Part shown: one piece after another, positions 1-8,499 of the stretch
How positions within the stretch are numbered: position 1 is the first letter of the stretch
Layout: every line of letters begins with the position of its first letter
Assembly: GCA_964425605.1 (NCBI GenBank)
Contig: CAYRNR010000025.1
Span: forward strand, 1-64,000
Direction of reading: 5' to 3'
DNA from: CAYRNR01 sp964425605
GTDB taxonomy: Bacteria > Myxococcota_A > UBA796 > UBA9615 > CAYRNR01
DNA length: 64,000 bases
Position numbers and translations under genes: made by a program
The notes under the pieces: model-generated
What the model was told of the DNA's origin: nothing
The model's database searches: none
What the model saw: only the letters and a program-made list of their open reading frames with translations

Positions 1-206
1 GCATCTCCCCCGGAGCCACCGAGACCGCCATGTTCGCCGGCGTGCCCGAGAAGGTCGTGAAGTGGATGCTGGGCCGCATCCCCCTGGGCCGCCTGGCCGA
101 TCCGGCCGAGATCGCCAAGGTCCACCTGTTCCTCGCCAGCGACGACTCCAGCTACGTCACCGGCCAGAACATCACCGTGGACGGCGGGGCGCTCATCGGT
201 ATCTGA
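1..206 (+). CDS. SDR family oxidoreductase, C-terminal fragment (cut by window edge)
   Basis: The gene enters from the left edge. Only the last 67 residues are present, in frame from base 3 to the TGA at 204-206. They begin with SPGATET, then LGRLADPAEIAKVHLFLAS and SYVTGQNITVDGGA, which together form the C-terminal signature of classical FabG-like short-chain dehydrogenases/reductases: the loop after the active site, the substrate-loop RxADPxEIA segment and the final TGQxxxVDGG strand. The Rossmann motif and the catalytic Tyr and Lys lie outside the window, so cofactor and substrate cannot be judged. Its last 14 bases overlap the end of the convergent DUF123 gene. Confidence 0.88.
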   Translation, partial: ISPGATETAMFAGVPEKVVKWMLGRIPLGRLADPAEIAKVHLFLASDDSSYVTGQNITVDGGALIGI

Positions 207-615
207 CGATCCGGACCTTCCAGGGCATCACCGACGCCCGCGGCCTGCGGGCGAAGTGCCACAGGTGCGTGGGACAGCCGCAGTCCGAGCTGCCGAAGCG
301 TGGCACCGACACCTCCGCCCCCTCCATCGCGCCCACCGCGTCGGACCACGCGTGCTCGAGGCGGCGCGCGTCCGCCAGGGTCCAGACCTCCACCACGTCG
401 AAGCGGGTGGTGAGCCGGTCCACGTGCCAGTGGATCCGCTTGTCGCGGCCAAGGTGGCGATTGATGCGGGCACCCAGGCCGCCAGGGCCGTGGGCGCTGC
501 CGACGTAGACGTGGTAGCCGCGGTGGAGGGGGACCTCGCCCAGGGCGCCGACCGCCAACCTGCAGCTCGAGGGGACGTGGATCACGAGAGCGTAGGTGCC
601 GGGATGACGGTCCAC
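193..615 (-). CDS. DUF123 GIY-YIG-type protein
   Basis: A 140-residue protein starting at GTG 615. Visible landmarks are GTYALVI near the N-terminus, HRGYHVYVGSAHGPGGL (the GYxVYVGSA segment corresponds to the GIY-YIG strands), ARINRHL, HWHVDRLTT and a C-terminal FGSSDCGCPTHLWHF. This is the usual order in DUF123, a GIY-YIG-like family found alone or fused to endonuclease III-type proteins; nuclease activity has not been shown for most members. The start codon directly abuts the stop of the SUMF1 gene upstream on the same strand (616-618), so translation is probably coupled. The 3' end overlaps the convergent SDR gene by 14 bp. Confidence 0.85.
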   Translation of the reverse strand: MDRHPGTYALVIHVPSSCRLAVGALGEVPLHRGYHVYVGSAHGPGGLGARINRHLGRDKRIHWHVDRLTTRFDVVEVWTLADARRLEHAWSDAVGAMEGAEVSVPRFGSSDCGCPTHLWHFARRPRASVMPWKVRIVRYR

Positions 616-1932
616 CTACGGTGCGTCCATGGCGCAGCGGAAGCCGATGTCGTGCTCCCGCAGCCACCACTCGTTGGCGCGCACGTCGGCGGCGGTCATG
701 TCGTCGTAGGCGTTGTGATACCCGCCGCCCTTGACCAGGGCGCGGCCGTCCGGGAGCAGGTCGGCGCACCACTCGCGCACGTTACCCGCCATGTCGAGCA
801 CGCCTTCGGGGGTGGCACCGGCAGGATACGAGCCGACCTCGGCCTTGTGGCGTTCGCCGTCGTCGTGGTCGGGGGTAGCCCAGTTTTGGTTGCAGAGGCG
901 ATCGCAGAAGTTGGCGCGGGTCCCGTCGGGATCCTCGTCGCCCCAAGGGTAGCGCCTGCCCTCCTTGCCGCGCGCGGCGAGCTCCCACTCGGCCGCCGTG
1001 GGCAGCCGCTTGCCCCGCCAGTGGCAGAACAGGGCGGCGTCGCGGAGGCTCACGTACACCATCGGCCAGGCTCCCGGATTCTTGCCGAAGGCGTAGTTGT
1101 CCTTGGCCTCCTGCCCGGTGGCGGCTGCGAACTTGCCGTACTGGCGCACGGTGACCTCCGTGCGGTCGATCAGGAAGGGCGCCACCTGCACCGGCCGTAG
1201 CAACTCGTCGGTGTACCGCTCGCGGTCGGGCGGACCCACGTGCGGGGCCACGTAGCGGGCGAACAGCTCGACGCGGTGGTCGATGGCCTCCTCGGTCGAA
1301 CCGAGCCAGGCCACGCCGCCAGCGATCGGCACCATGCCTTGACCCGGAGGGTCGGTCGCGCCCGCTCCCGCCTCGATCCCCTCGGCGGGCGCGAAGACCT
1401 CGGCGGCCAGATCCGCCACCACCTGCGCCCGCCCGACCCGCTGACGGTAGGCCTCTCGTTCGGCCGCTGGGCGGCCACCCGGGGCGTACTCCATCATCCG
1501 GCGGACCACCATCGTGCCCGCGGGGACGTCCAGCAGGGCGCACTTCGCGTCCTCGCGGGACATCTGGCCCAGCAGGCTCCGGTAGGGTTCGTCCAGGCCC
1601 TCGAAGTAGAGGAAGCCCAGATCCACGTAGTGGGGCTCGGCCGGCGCGGCGTGGGGGTGGAACTCGGGCAGGGGTTCCTGCGAGAAGTCGTCGTCCGTGC
1701 ATCGCCGGAGGGCGGCCTCCTGATCGGCGTCCTCCGCGAGGTGCAGCACCGCGGCGCGCATCTCGGCGGGCAGGCCGACGTGCGCCTCGTGCTCGGGGGT
1801 CAGCGCGGGAATCTGCGGTGTCGGCCGTTGCTGCTGTGCGTGGACGCCGGCTCCCCACACCAGCGCGGCGCTGCCCAGCAGCAGCAGCGCGATCATCGGG
1901 GCGCGGGGCGCGTGGGTTCTCGGCACCGACAT
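616..1932 (-). CDS. Exported SUMF1 (formylglycine-generating-enzyme-like) domain protein
   Basis: A 438-residue protein. A hydrophobic signal segment (IALLLLGSAALVWGAGVHA) is followed by a roughly 170-residue region I do not recognise. A SUMF1/FGE-sulfatase domain fills the C-terminal half: DRTEVTVRQYGKFA, HWRGKRLPTAAEWELAARG, YPWGDE, GVLDMAGNVREWCADLL and a final GFRCA. Bona fide formylglycine-generating enzymes carry two active-site cysteines just before this last motif (CHxSYC); here the segment reads GGGYHNAYDDM, so both are missing. A binding or structural role outside the cytoplasm is more likely than sulfatase activation. A -10-like CATAAT on the minus strand (1944-1939) lies so close to the ATG that the message may be leaderless. 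Confidence 0.85.
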   Translation of the reverse strand: MSVPRTHAPRAPMIALLLLGSAALVWGAGVHAQQQRPTPQIPALTPEHEAHVGLPAEMRAAVLHLAEDADQEAALRRCTDDDFSQEPLPEFHPHAAPAEPHYVDLGFLYFEGLDEPYRSLLGQMSREDAKCALLDVPAGTMVVRRMMEYAPGGRPAAEREAYRQRVGRAQVVADLAAEVFAPAEGIEAGAGATDPPGQGMVPIAGGVAWLGSTEEAIDHRVELFARYVAPHVGPPDRERYTDELLRPVQVAPFLIDRTEVTVRQYGKFAAATGQEAKDNYAFGKNPGAWPMVYVSLRDAALFCHWRGKRLPTAAEWELAARGKEGRRYPWGDEDPDGTRANFCDRLCNQNWATPDHDDGERHKAEVGSYPAGATPEGVLDMAGNVREWCADLLPDGRALVKGGGYHNAYDDMTAADVRANEWWLREHDIGFRCAMDAP

Positions 1933-1999
1933 CCGACCATTATGCCTCGACCTCCCTCGCGTGCGTGTCGCGCGTTCTTTCTGGGGTTACAGTAGGACC

Positions 2000-2950
2000 G
2001 TGTCCAGGACCTACCCACGCCCCGAGGAGACGCACGTACCGTACACCCCGTTCACCTGGCTGGTGAGCCGGCCCCTGTGGTGGACCCCGGCGGTGTTCGT
2101 GCCCGCGGCGCTGCTCCTGCCCGGGGGCTCCGTGGCGCTGTACGCCCGGTTCGTCGCGCGCCGCCGGATCGGCGTGCGGGAGGTGGACCTGACCCTCCCG
2201 GGCTGGCCGAGCACGGCCCGGGCGTCCGTGGTCCACCTGTCGGATCTGCACCTGGTGGGGGACGACGGCTGGACACGGCACGTGGTGCGGGCCATCCGCC
2301 GGGCCCCGGTGGCCGAACACGACGTCGGCGTGGTCACCGGGGACTTCCTGTACAAGGGCGCGCGGCCCGCCGAGGTGGCGCGACGGCTCAGGGACCTGCC
2401 CCGCCCGGCCCGGGGCTGGTTTGCCGTTCGGGGCGGCTGGGAGAACTCGTGCGGCGTCGTGCAGGATCGCTTCGTGGACTTCTGCGAGGACGCGGGGATG
2501 ACGCCGCTGATCAACGAGGCGGCGCAGCTGGAGCTGGCGGGGCAGCCGGTGAACCTGGTGGGTCTGGACGACCCGGAGGGGGGGCGCCCTGACCTGGACC
2601 TCGCCCTGGAGGGCGCCGAACCCGCCGCGCCGACGATCGCGCTCGTCCACCGCCCCGATCTGTTCGACCGGGTGGCGGGGGCCGTGGACCTGGTGCTGGC
2701 GGGCCACAGCCACGGCGGCCAGGTCCGGCTCCCCGGGGTGGGCCCGGTGTGGCTCCCCAAGGGCTGCCGCCGGTACGTGGACGGCCTGTACCGCAAGCGC
2801 GGGACGATCCTGTTCGTGAACCGCGGGATCGGCACGACCATCGCGCCGCTGCGGCTCAACAGCCCCCCCGAGATCGCCATCTTGCGGTTGCGGGGCGACG
2901 GGCGGCCGGTCAAGATCCGCTCGGTCCGTTCACCACGAGGGGAGCCATGA
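2000..2950 (+). CDS. Calcineurin-like metallophosphoesterase, membrane-anchored
   Basis: With GTG 2000 as start the protein has 316 residues; GTG 1961 would add 13. I prefer 2000 because a -10-like TACAGT (1988-1993) lies immediately upstream. One hydrophobic segment at about residues 28-50 could anchor it. The metallophosphoesterase motifs follow: VVHLSDLHL (Asp82, His84), VVTGDFLYKG (Asp115), and near the end AGHSHGGQVRLPG. The usual GNH(D/E) motif reads RGGWEN, so the Asn and His that normally bind metal and phosphate are replaced; activity may be altered. The family hydrolyses phosphodiesters or lipid-linked phosphate such as UDP-diacylglucosamine. The stop overlaps the next ATG (ATGA), starting a three-gene operon. 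Confidence 0.85.
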   Translation: MSRTYPRPEETHVPYTPFTWLVSRPLWWTPAVFVPAALLLPGGSVALYARFVARRRIGVREVDLTLPGWPSTARASVVHLSDLHLVGDDGWTRHVVRAIRRAPVAEHDVGVVTGDFLYKGARPAEVARRLRDLPRPARGWFAVRGGWENSCGVVQDRFVDFCEDAGMTPLINEAAQLELAGQPVNLVGLDDPEGGRPDLDLALEGAEPAAPTIALVHRPDLFDRVAGAVDLVLAGHSHGGQVRLPGVGPVWLPKGCRRYVDGLYRKRGTILFVNRGIGTTIAPLRLNSPPEIAILRLRGDGRPVKIRSVRSPRGEP

Positions 2951-3933
2951 CTCGCGGCCGGTTCCTGATGGTGGTTCTGCTGGGGGTGGGCCTCGTGGTC
3001 TGCCTGGGCGTCCTCGTGGTGGCCCAGTTCCTCGACCCGGTGCCCGGCCCGGCCGGGGAGGACGCGACCGCCCCCGTGCGCATCGGCTACTCCTCGCTCA
3101 CCCCCCTGCACTGCGCCCTGGGCGAGGTGCTGCGCAACACCGACGTGCTGGCGCGGCACGGCCTCGAGGCCGAGCTGACGACCTTCCCCCACGGCAAGGA
3201 CCAGCACGAGGCGTGCAGCCGGGGCGTCATCGACGCCACGTTCAGCTGCGAGGTGCCCGCCATGGTCCACCTGGACCGGCTGCCAGGCCTCGTGCTCACC
3301 GCGAGCCCGGGGGAGCTCGGGGACATCGCGCTGGTGGTGCCCGCGGACTCGGACGTGACCTCGGTGGAGCAACTGCGTGGGCGGCAGCTGGCGGTGCTGG
3401 GGGGCGCGTCGTCGGAGATGGTGCTGGACCAGTGGCTTGCCGCGGCCGGCCTGGACCGGCGGGCCGACCTGCACCACCAGATGCACGGCGGCATCGGCGA
3501 GACCGCCGTGGCCGCGGTGACCGGCGGCGACGCCGACGCGGCGGTGCTGTGGGATCCGTGGCTGACCCGGGCGCAGCTCGATCACGACCTGAGGATCGTC
3601 GAGTCGGCGCCGTTCTGGTCCGTGGTGGCCCTGTACGAGGGGCGGCTCGCGGACGAGGCGCGGTACCACGCCGCCCTGGCCGAGGCCCTGGGGTACGTGG
3701 CCGCCCACACCGGCGAGGTGGCCGGCTGGGTCGAGGCCCGCAGCGAGATCCCCGCCGAGGTGGTGGTGGCGGTGCTGCGCAAGAACCGCTTCGTGGCGGA
3801 TGGGCAGCAGGTGGACCTGCGGCTCCCCGACGAGACCCTGAGCAGACTCCGCGAGTGCGAAGCCCACGCCCTGACCACCGGCCGCGTGGGGCCGGCTTTC
3901 CAGCTCGAGCAGCGAATGAGGTTGATCCGATGA
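2947..3933 (+). CDS. NrtA/SsuA/ThiY-like periplasmic substrate-binding protein
   Basis: A 328-residue protein whose ATG lies in an ATGA overlap with the preceding gene, behind GAGGGGAG. A long N-terminal hydrophobic segment (VVLLGVGLVVCLGVLVVA) acts as signal anchor; VVC is a poor lipobox. The rest is the two-lobe NMT1/SsuA-type fold: VRIGYSSLTPLHCALGEV at the first strand, GVIDATFSCEVPAMV, a ligand-loop region, SVEQLRGRQLAVLGG, then DADAAVLWDPWLTRAQ. Relatives bind nitrate, alkanesulfonates, thiamine precursors or similar solutes for ABC importers. No permease or ATPase gene is adjacent, so this copy may be an orphan receptor. The ligand cannot be predicted. Confidence 0.8.
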   Translation: MTRGRFLMVVLLGVGLVVCLGVLVVAQFLDPVPGPAGEDATAPVRIGYSSLTPLHCALGEVLRNTDVLARHGLEAELTTFPHGKDQHEACSRGVIDATFSCEVPAMVHLDRLPGLVLTASPGELGDIALVVPADSDVTSVEQLRGRQLAVLGGASSEMVLDQWLAAAGLDRRADLHHQMHGGIGETAVAAVTGGDADAAVLWDPWLTRAQLDHDLRIVESAPFWSVVALYEGRLADEARYHAALAEALGYVAAHTGEVAGWVEARSEIPAEVVVAVLRKNRFVADGQQVDLRLPDETLSRLRECEAHALTTGRVGPAFQLEQRMRLIR

Positions 3934-4772
3934 AGGTCGTCTTCGCGGTCGCGGCGATCGTCGCGCTGCTGGTCTCCTCCGGCTGCCGCAAGGCTCCCAC
4001 CGAGGAGGAGATGGTCCTGATCGAGGGCGGCACGTTCTGGCTCGGCGCGGTGGAACGCGACGGCGAGGCCCGGGTGTGCGAGCGCCCCCGCCACTCGGTG
4101 ACGGTGTCGTCGTTCCACATGGACCGCACCGAGGTCACCCTGGCCCGGTACGAGGAGGCGGTGGCCGCCGGCGTGGTCCCCGAGGCGAGCTGTCCCACGC
4201 GCTACGACGACGAGGCCTGGCTGTGCAACTGGGGCCGGGCCGACCGGCGCGACCACCCGGCCAACGGGATCAGCTGGACCGAGGCCGACGCCTACTGCCG
4301 CTGGAAGGGCAAGCGCCTGCCCACCGAGGCGGAGTTCGAGTACGTGCTGCGCGACGGGAACCTCGACGCGGTCTACCCCTGGGGCGACGACCGCCAGCCG
4401 CCGCGCGGGTACGCCAACGTGGTGGGCGAGGAGACCCAGGGCTCGTACCCCCGGTGGGAGCACATCCCGGGCTTCACCGACGAGCACGTGGGCACGTCGC
4501 CGGTGGGCGCGTACGCGCCCAACTCCCACGGCCTGTACGACATCAGCGGCAACGTCTGGGAGTGGTGCTCCGACTGGTACGGCGTGCAGTCCTATCCGGC
4601 CGCGCCGCAGACCGATCCCACCGGCCCCGCCGGCGGCGACCACAAGATCCTGCGCGGCGGCGGCTTCCACTGCGTGCTGGCCGAGCTGCGCAGCGCCGAG
4701 CGTCACCACAAGCCCGTGGAGAACGACTCGTTCTATTCGGGATTCCGCTGCGCCAGGGACGTGAGCGACTAG
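3930..4772 (+). CDS. SUMF1-domain lipoprotein
   Basis: A 280-residue protein starting at ATG 3930, again in an ATGA overlap. The leader AAIVALLVSSGC ends at a Cys suited to lipidation, then KAPTEE. The whole mature part is one FGE-sulfatase domain: EEMVLIEGGTFWLGA, HMDRTEVTLARYEEA, GISWTEADAYCRWKGKRLP, VYPWGDD, GLYDISGNVWEWCSDWY and YSGFRCARD. In the position of the catalytic CHxSYC pair it has FHCVLAEL, so one Cys at most is kept. It is the second SUMF1 protein within 3 kb and is divergently arranged to the first. A non-enzymatic carbohydrate- or peptide-binding role at the envelope is plausible. It ends 3 bp from the convergent SGNH gene. Confidence 0.85.
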   Translation: MKVVFAVAAIVALLVSSGCRKAPTEEEMVLIEGGTFWLGAVERDGEARVCERPRHSVTVSSFHMDRTEVTLARYEEAVAAGVVPEASCPTRYDDEAWLCNWGRADRRDHPANGISWTEADAYCRWKGKRLPTEAEFEYVLRDGNLDAVYPWGDDRQPPRGYANVVGEETQGSYPRWEHIPGFTDEHVGTSPVGAYAPNSHGLYDISGNVWEWCSDWYGVQSYPAAPQTDPTGPAGGDHKILRGGGFHCVLAELRSAERHHKPVENDSFYSGFRCARDVSD

Positions 4773-4781
4773 CGCCTAGTC
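4767..4781. terminator. Perfect hairpin between two convergent genes
   Basis: GACTAG CGC CTAGTC is a perfect 6-bp stem with a 3-base loop that covers the TAG stop of the SUMF1 gene and lies against the stop of the convergent SGNH gene at 4776. It has no T tract, so it may act as a bidirectional RNA 3'-end stabiliser rather than a classical terminator. This is inference from symmetry and position. Confidence 0.3.
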
Positions 4782-6053
4782 CACGAGCCCCTCGTCCACC
4801 GCCACCCGCGCCAGCTCGCGGCCGATGATCTCGTGGCCGGTCGCGCTCGGGTGGAACAGGTGCCCCGGCAGGAACCTGTTGCGATCGTAGGGCTGGAGCC
4901 AGGCGTGCTCGAAGTCCACGCAGCGCTGGCGGGCGGTCGCGCAGAACGCGGAGAGGTAGTCGCGGTAGTCGTCGTCGAACGAGGTCAGGTAGATGGGCTC
5001 GATCTCGCACATGGGGCGGTTCAGCGGCATGCGCACGTAGAGGATCTCCGCACCCGCCGAGTGGGTCACGTCCGCGAACTGCTGCAGGTAACCCTTGTAG
5101 TCCTCGAAGGGGATGCGCCGCACCCATTCGGACGGCTCGGTGGGGTATCGCCGTGCGAGGCGGGCCGTGCGCGCCCCGTAGGCCGCGTCCACCAGGACCC
5201 GCCGGAACAGCAGGTACAGGTCGCTGCGGTACAGCGCCCGCTGGAGCGCCAGCCGTGCCGGGTCGTCCGACACGCGGTCTTTCTCGACCATCGTGTCGAG
5301 GCACGGATCGTTGTTGTACGCCCAGATCACCAGGTCGGGCTGCAGGTCCAGGCCGTGCCGCTGGAGCAGGATCATGCCCTGGTACGAGGTGTGGCCGGGG
5401 CAGCCGGAGTTGATCACCGTCACCGGGCGGTCGAGGCGCCGGGCCAGCTCCCGCTCGAGCACCGCCGAGTAGGTCTGGTCGTCGTCCACGCCGAGTCCGA
5501 AGGTCGACGAGTCCCCCACCACGAACACGCGAACCTCGCCGGCGCCCTTGTCCCGGGGCACCTCGCGGTCCATGCGGAACCCCTGCGAGTTGGTGGTCCG
5601 CCGCGCGGTGTCCGTGGCGTCGGTGTGCTCGCGCAGGTTGGGGCGGTTGTACCAGTACAGCTCCGGATCGGGACGGTACTGCAGGAACCAGAACTGGCGG
5701 ATCACCCCGCGCGCGGTCAGCTCGCCCCCCACCAGCACGATCAGCAGCGCCAGCGTGGCCACGAGCGCCTCCACCGGCGGCCGGGAGTTCACCCGTCTGC
5801 TCAGCACGCGGCGCCACAGCAGCAACAGCGCCAGGTACGCGTCCAACATGGCGACGGCCACGGGCCAGAAGATGCGGGCGGAGTTGGCCGAGGCATAGGG
5901 GGAGTGGTCCTTGACCAGGGGGCCCTTGCGCCACTCGGTCACCTCGGCGGGCGCGTGGAGGAACGGGCGGCTGATGGCGAAGGCGTGCAGCGCGAGCAGC
6001 GCCACGAGCGCGACCGCCGCCACGACCCGGCGCGGGCCCAGCGTCAGCGTCAT
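4776..6053 (-). CDS. Membrane-anchored SGNH/GDSL hydrolase
   Basis: A 425-residue protein with three predicted membrane segments in the first 115 residues (about 10-30, 62-82, 95-112), then an extracytoplasmic SGNH domain. Block I is VFVVGDSSTFGLGVDDDQTY with Ser182 as nucleophile; INSGCPGHTSYQG follows, and VIWAYNND matches the block with the oxyanion Asn. The C-terminal block reads HLFHPSATGHE: the His is kept but the Asp of the usual DxxH is His. The family includes esterases, lipases and O-acetyl transferases or esterases of envelope glycans. The start ATG overlaps the stop of the aldo/keto reductase gene (ATGA), so the two are one operon. Confidence 0.85.
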   Translation of the reverse strand: MTLTLGPRRVVAAVALVALLALHAFAISRPFLHAPAEVTEWRKGPLVKDHSPYASANSARIFWPVAVAMLDAYLALLLLWRRVLSRRVNSRPPVEALVATLALLIVLVGGELTARGVIRQFWFLQYRPDPELYWYNRPNLREHTDATDTARRTTNSQGFRMDREVPRDKGAGEVRVFVVGDSSTFGLGVDDDQTYSAVLERELARRLDRPVTVINSGCPGHTSYQGMILLQRHGLDLQPDLVIWAYNNDPCLDTMVEKDRVSDDPARLALQRALYRSDLYLLFRRVLVDAAYGARTARLARRYPTEPSEWVRRIPFEDYKGYLQQFADVTHSAGAEILYVRMPLNRPMCEIEPIYLTSFDDDYRDYLSAFCATARQRCVDFEHAWLQPYDRNRFLPGHLFHPSATGHEIIGRELARVAVDEGLVD

Positions 6054-7225
6054 CGCCGCTTGCTCCGGCGGACGTCCTTGCGGTGGAGGTATCGGTGCTC
6101 CGGCAGCGCGGCCGGGCCGCGCACGCGGAAGTACAGCCGCCGGACCAGATCGTAGGTGCCGGTGCGGTGCAGGGCCCTGACCGCCACGTCCATCAGCCGG
6201 TTGCGCCCGAGCTCCCCGTGAGCCGTGTCGAGCATGTCCCGCACCGGCAGGTCGTAGGGGCAGATCTCCTCGCACTTGCCGCAGTCGGCGCAGGCGTCTG
6301 CGCCCCGCGCCAGCCGGCCGTACTCGTCCCGGGCGTAGTTCTGGTTGAGCACCATGTAGTCGTGGCAGCGGAACACGTCGGAGATGGGGATGTCGGCGGT
6401 GCAGACCTTCTCGCAGTAGCGGCAGCGGCGGCAGAACAGGTCGCTGAGCTGGGCCACCTCCTCGTCCATGGCCGCGCGGTCGGCGTCGCTGATCTCCAGC
6501 GGCCCCGACAGGGCGGCCGCGTCCAGCTCCACCTGCTCGATGGTGGAGCAGCCCGCCAGGGTGCAGTCGATATGGTTGGCCGCGCAGAAGCGCAGGGCCG
6601 CCTCGGCCGAGACGAGCCGGCCGCCGGACAGGGGCTTCATCCCCAGGGTGCCGATGTCCAGCTCGCGGGCCGTGTCCAGCACCGGCTGGAAGTTCGCCGC
6701 CTCGATGACGTTGTAGGGGAACTGGACCGTGTCGAAGTGACCCGTGCGTAGTGCGTCCACCAGGACGCCGGGGTGGTGCGAGGTGATGCCGATGAAGCGG
6801 ATGCGGCCCTTGTCGCGCTCGCGCTCGAGGATCTCCAGCACGCCCCCCGGGGCCAGGGCTGCCTCCAGCTCGTGGGCGTACTGCACGTGGTGCAGCTGGT
6901 AGATGTCGATGACGTCGGTGCGCAACCTGCGGAAGCTCGCCTCGTACTCGGCCAGGAACCGCTTGCGGGTGCGCATGTACGACTTGGTGGCCACGATCAC
7001 CGAGTCGCGGCGGCCCTGCAGCGCCTGGCCGAAGACCTCCTCGCTGTCGAAGTACGACGAGGCGGTGTCGATGAGGTTGACGCCGAGATCGAGGGCCCGG
7101 TGGATCAACCGCTCGGCATCCCGCCGCGACGGGTGGTAGTGGTCGATGACGTACATGCCGCCCAGGCCGAGGCGGCTGGCGCTCAGCTCGGTCCTCCCCA
7201 GGCGTCGGTGCTGAAGACTCTCCAT
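6050..7225 (-). CDS. Aldo/keto reductase with C-terminal 2x[4Fe-4S] ferredoxin domain
   Basis: A 391-residue protein. The aldo/keto reductase barrel shows Asp53, Tyr58, Lys81 and a His at 112/113 as the catalytic tetrad, with GLGGMYV and NLIDTASSYFDSEE as family landmarks. After about residue 280 a ferredoxin-like domain follows with CRRCRYCEKVC and CADCGKCEEICP, two Cys clusters for [4Fe-4S]. This architecture is known in a bacterial and archaeal subgroup annotated as iron-sulfur aldo/keto reductases; electron donor and substrate are unknown. A minus-strand TATCCT (7274-7269) could be its -10. It heads the operon with the SGNH gene downstream. Confidence 0.9.
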   Translation of the reverse strand: MESLQHRRLGRTELSASRLGLGGMYVIDHYHPSRRDAERLIHRALDLGVNLIDTASSYFDSEEVFGQALQGRRDSVIVATKSYMRTRKRFLAEYEASFRRLRTDVIDIYQLHHVQYAHELEAALAPGGVLEILERERDKGRIRFIGITSHHPGVLVDALRTGHFDTVQFPYNVIEAANFQPVLDTARELDIGTLGMKPLSGGRLVSAEAALRFCAANHIDCTLAGCSTIEQVELDAAALSGPLEISDADRAAMDEEVAQLSDLFCRRCRYCEKVCTADIPISDVFRCHDYMVLNQNYARDEYGRLARGADACADCGKCEEICPYDLPVRDMLDTAHGELGRNRLMDVAVRALHRTGTYDLVRRLYFRVRGPAALPEHRYLHRKDVRRSKRR

Positions 7226-7324
7226 GAAGCTGTCCCGGGCCTCGCCGCAGGGCGCAGACCCGGGACACAGGATAAGACCGCCGGGAAGGGCTTGCTACCG
7301 TGGCGGCGGCTCCCGGGCCTTTTC

Positions 7325-7353
7325 TTGTGGGCCCGGAGCCCACGGGCTATGGT
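7325..7353 (+). promoter_or_regulatory. Predicted promoter of SGNH gene (TTGTGG-N17-TATGGT)
   Basis: TTGTGG at 7325-7330 and TATGGT at 7348-7353 are 17 bp apart, with GGC directly before the -10. The TTG start at 7381 lies 28 bases downstream behind AGAGG. An inverted repeat GTGGGC/GCCCAC (7327-7343) occupies the -35 and spacer and could be an operator. Called by eye. Confidence 0.4.
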
Positions 7354-7380
7354 CTTGGACCACCCACGAGAGAGGTGTCC

Positions 7381-8499
7381 TTGAAGCGACTTCGCCGCCA
7401 CCTGGGGTGGATTCCGTTGGGCCTGGGATGCGTGGCCATCGCCCTGGTGCTGTACTCCCTCGTCCAGCCCCGCAGCGCCCTCGGCCCCATCGAGTCGGAC
7501 CACATCTTCGAGCGCGACGGGCTGCTCGGCCGGCGCCTGCAGCCGAACCTGCGCGGCGCCCGCGGGGTGTTCCCGGCGCGCCCCCACCCGCTGCCCTTCC
7601 GGCCGGACGATCCCGCGTACACCAACGCCATCACCAAGCGCGGCGAGTACTTCCTCGACACCAACTCCGACGGCTTCCGCGGCACCGTGGAGTACACCGA
7701 GCGGCCCGGCGAGGGCGTGATCCGCGTCGGCACCATCGGCGACTCCATCACGTTCGGGTTCGGGGTGGCCGACGACGAGAGCTACCCCGCCGTGCTCGAG
7801 GCGCTGCTGTCCGAGCACGGCCGCTACGAGGTGATCAACGCCGGCGTGCACAGCTACGACTCGAGCCGGGGGCTGCGCGCCCTGCGCACCCGGCTGCTGC
7901 CCTACCACCCCGACGTCGTGACCCTGTGCCTCGGGGTCAACGACACCGTGTCCATCCCCGAGCACCGGCACCTCGAGGGCGGGCAACTGCGGCTCTCCCA
8001 GGCGCGCTACGAGGAGCTGGAGGCCGAGTTCGAGGCCAACATGCGCGAGATGGTGCGCCTGTGCCGCGAGCAGGGGACCCAGGTGGTGCTCGTGGTACCG
8101 CCGGTCAACGGCTTCTTCCCGTTCCCCGACGTGACGCGCTTCGTCGGCCTGACCCGCAAGGTGGCCCTGGAGCTCGACCTGCCGCTGGTGGATCTGGAGC
8201 AGGCGTTCTTGCAGCGCGAGAAGCGAGACGGCCTGGTGCTGGTCACCGAGGGCACGACCCAGACCCTGGTGGGCTACCGCAAGGGCGAGCCCCGCGAGCT
8301 GCTCACCGTCGAGGTGGATCCGGACCGTTTCCAGTTCGTGGCCGACGAGATCTACGCCTACATCGATCGCGAGCCCGTGGACATGACCCTGGCCTTCGAC
8401 GGCTCCCACCCCAACGCCGAGGGGATGCGCCTCATCGCTCAGCTGCTGGAGCCGGTGATCCTGGGGCTGGAACCTCCTGAGCGCCTCGCGCCCCGCTGA
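7381..8499 (+). CDS. SGNH/GDSL hydrolase, type A paralogue
   Basis: A 372-residue protein; TTG 7381 is preferred because AGAGG sits five bases upstream (GTG 7375 is possible). One signal-anchor helix lies at about residues 10-28. SGNH landmarks: TIGDSITFGFGVADDESY with Ser122, YEVINAGVHSYDSSRG, VTLCLGVNDTV with the Asn, VVLVVPPVNGFFPFPD, and FDGSHPNAEG with the catalytic Asp and His. It is clearly paralogous to the SGNH gene at 61.5-62.6 kb; both share GVADxExYPAxLExLL and PPxNxFFPFPDV. An extracytoplasmic esterase or acyltransferase role is likely; the substrate is unknown. Its last 68 bases overlap the convergent SGNH gene. Confidence 0.87.
   Translation: MKRLRRHLGWIPLGLGCVAIALVLYSLVQPRSALGPIESDHIFERDGLLGRRLQPNLRGARGVFPARPHPLPFRPDDPAYTNAITKRGEYFLDTNSDGFRGTVEYTERPGEGVIRVGTIGDSITFGFGVADDESYPAVLEALLSEHGRYEVINAGVHSYDSSRGLRALRTRLLPYHPDVVTLCLGVNDTVSIPEHRHLEGGQLRLSQARYEELEAEFEANMREMVRLCREQGTQVVLVVPPVNGFFPFPDVTRFVGLTRKVALELDLPLVDLEQAFLQREKRDGLVLVTEGTTQTLVGYRKGEPRELLTVEVDPDRFQFVADEIYAYIDREPVDMTLAFDGSHPNAEGMRLIAQLLEPVILGLEPPERLAPR

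Noticed and set aside
2011..3867. A 618-codon minus-strand frame over the phosphoesterase and binding-protein genes
   Set aside because: Shadow frame; the plus-strand genes have motifs and ATGA overlaps.
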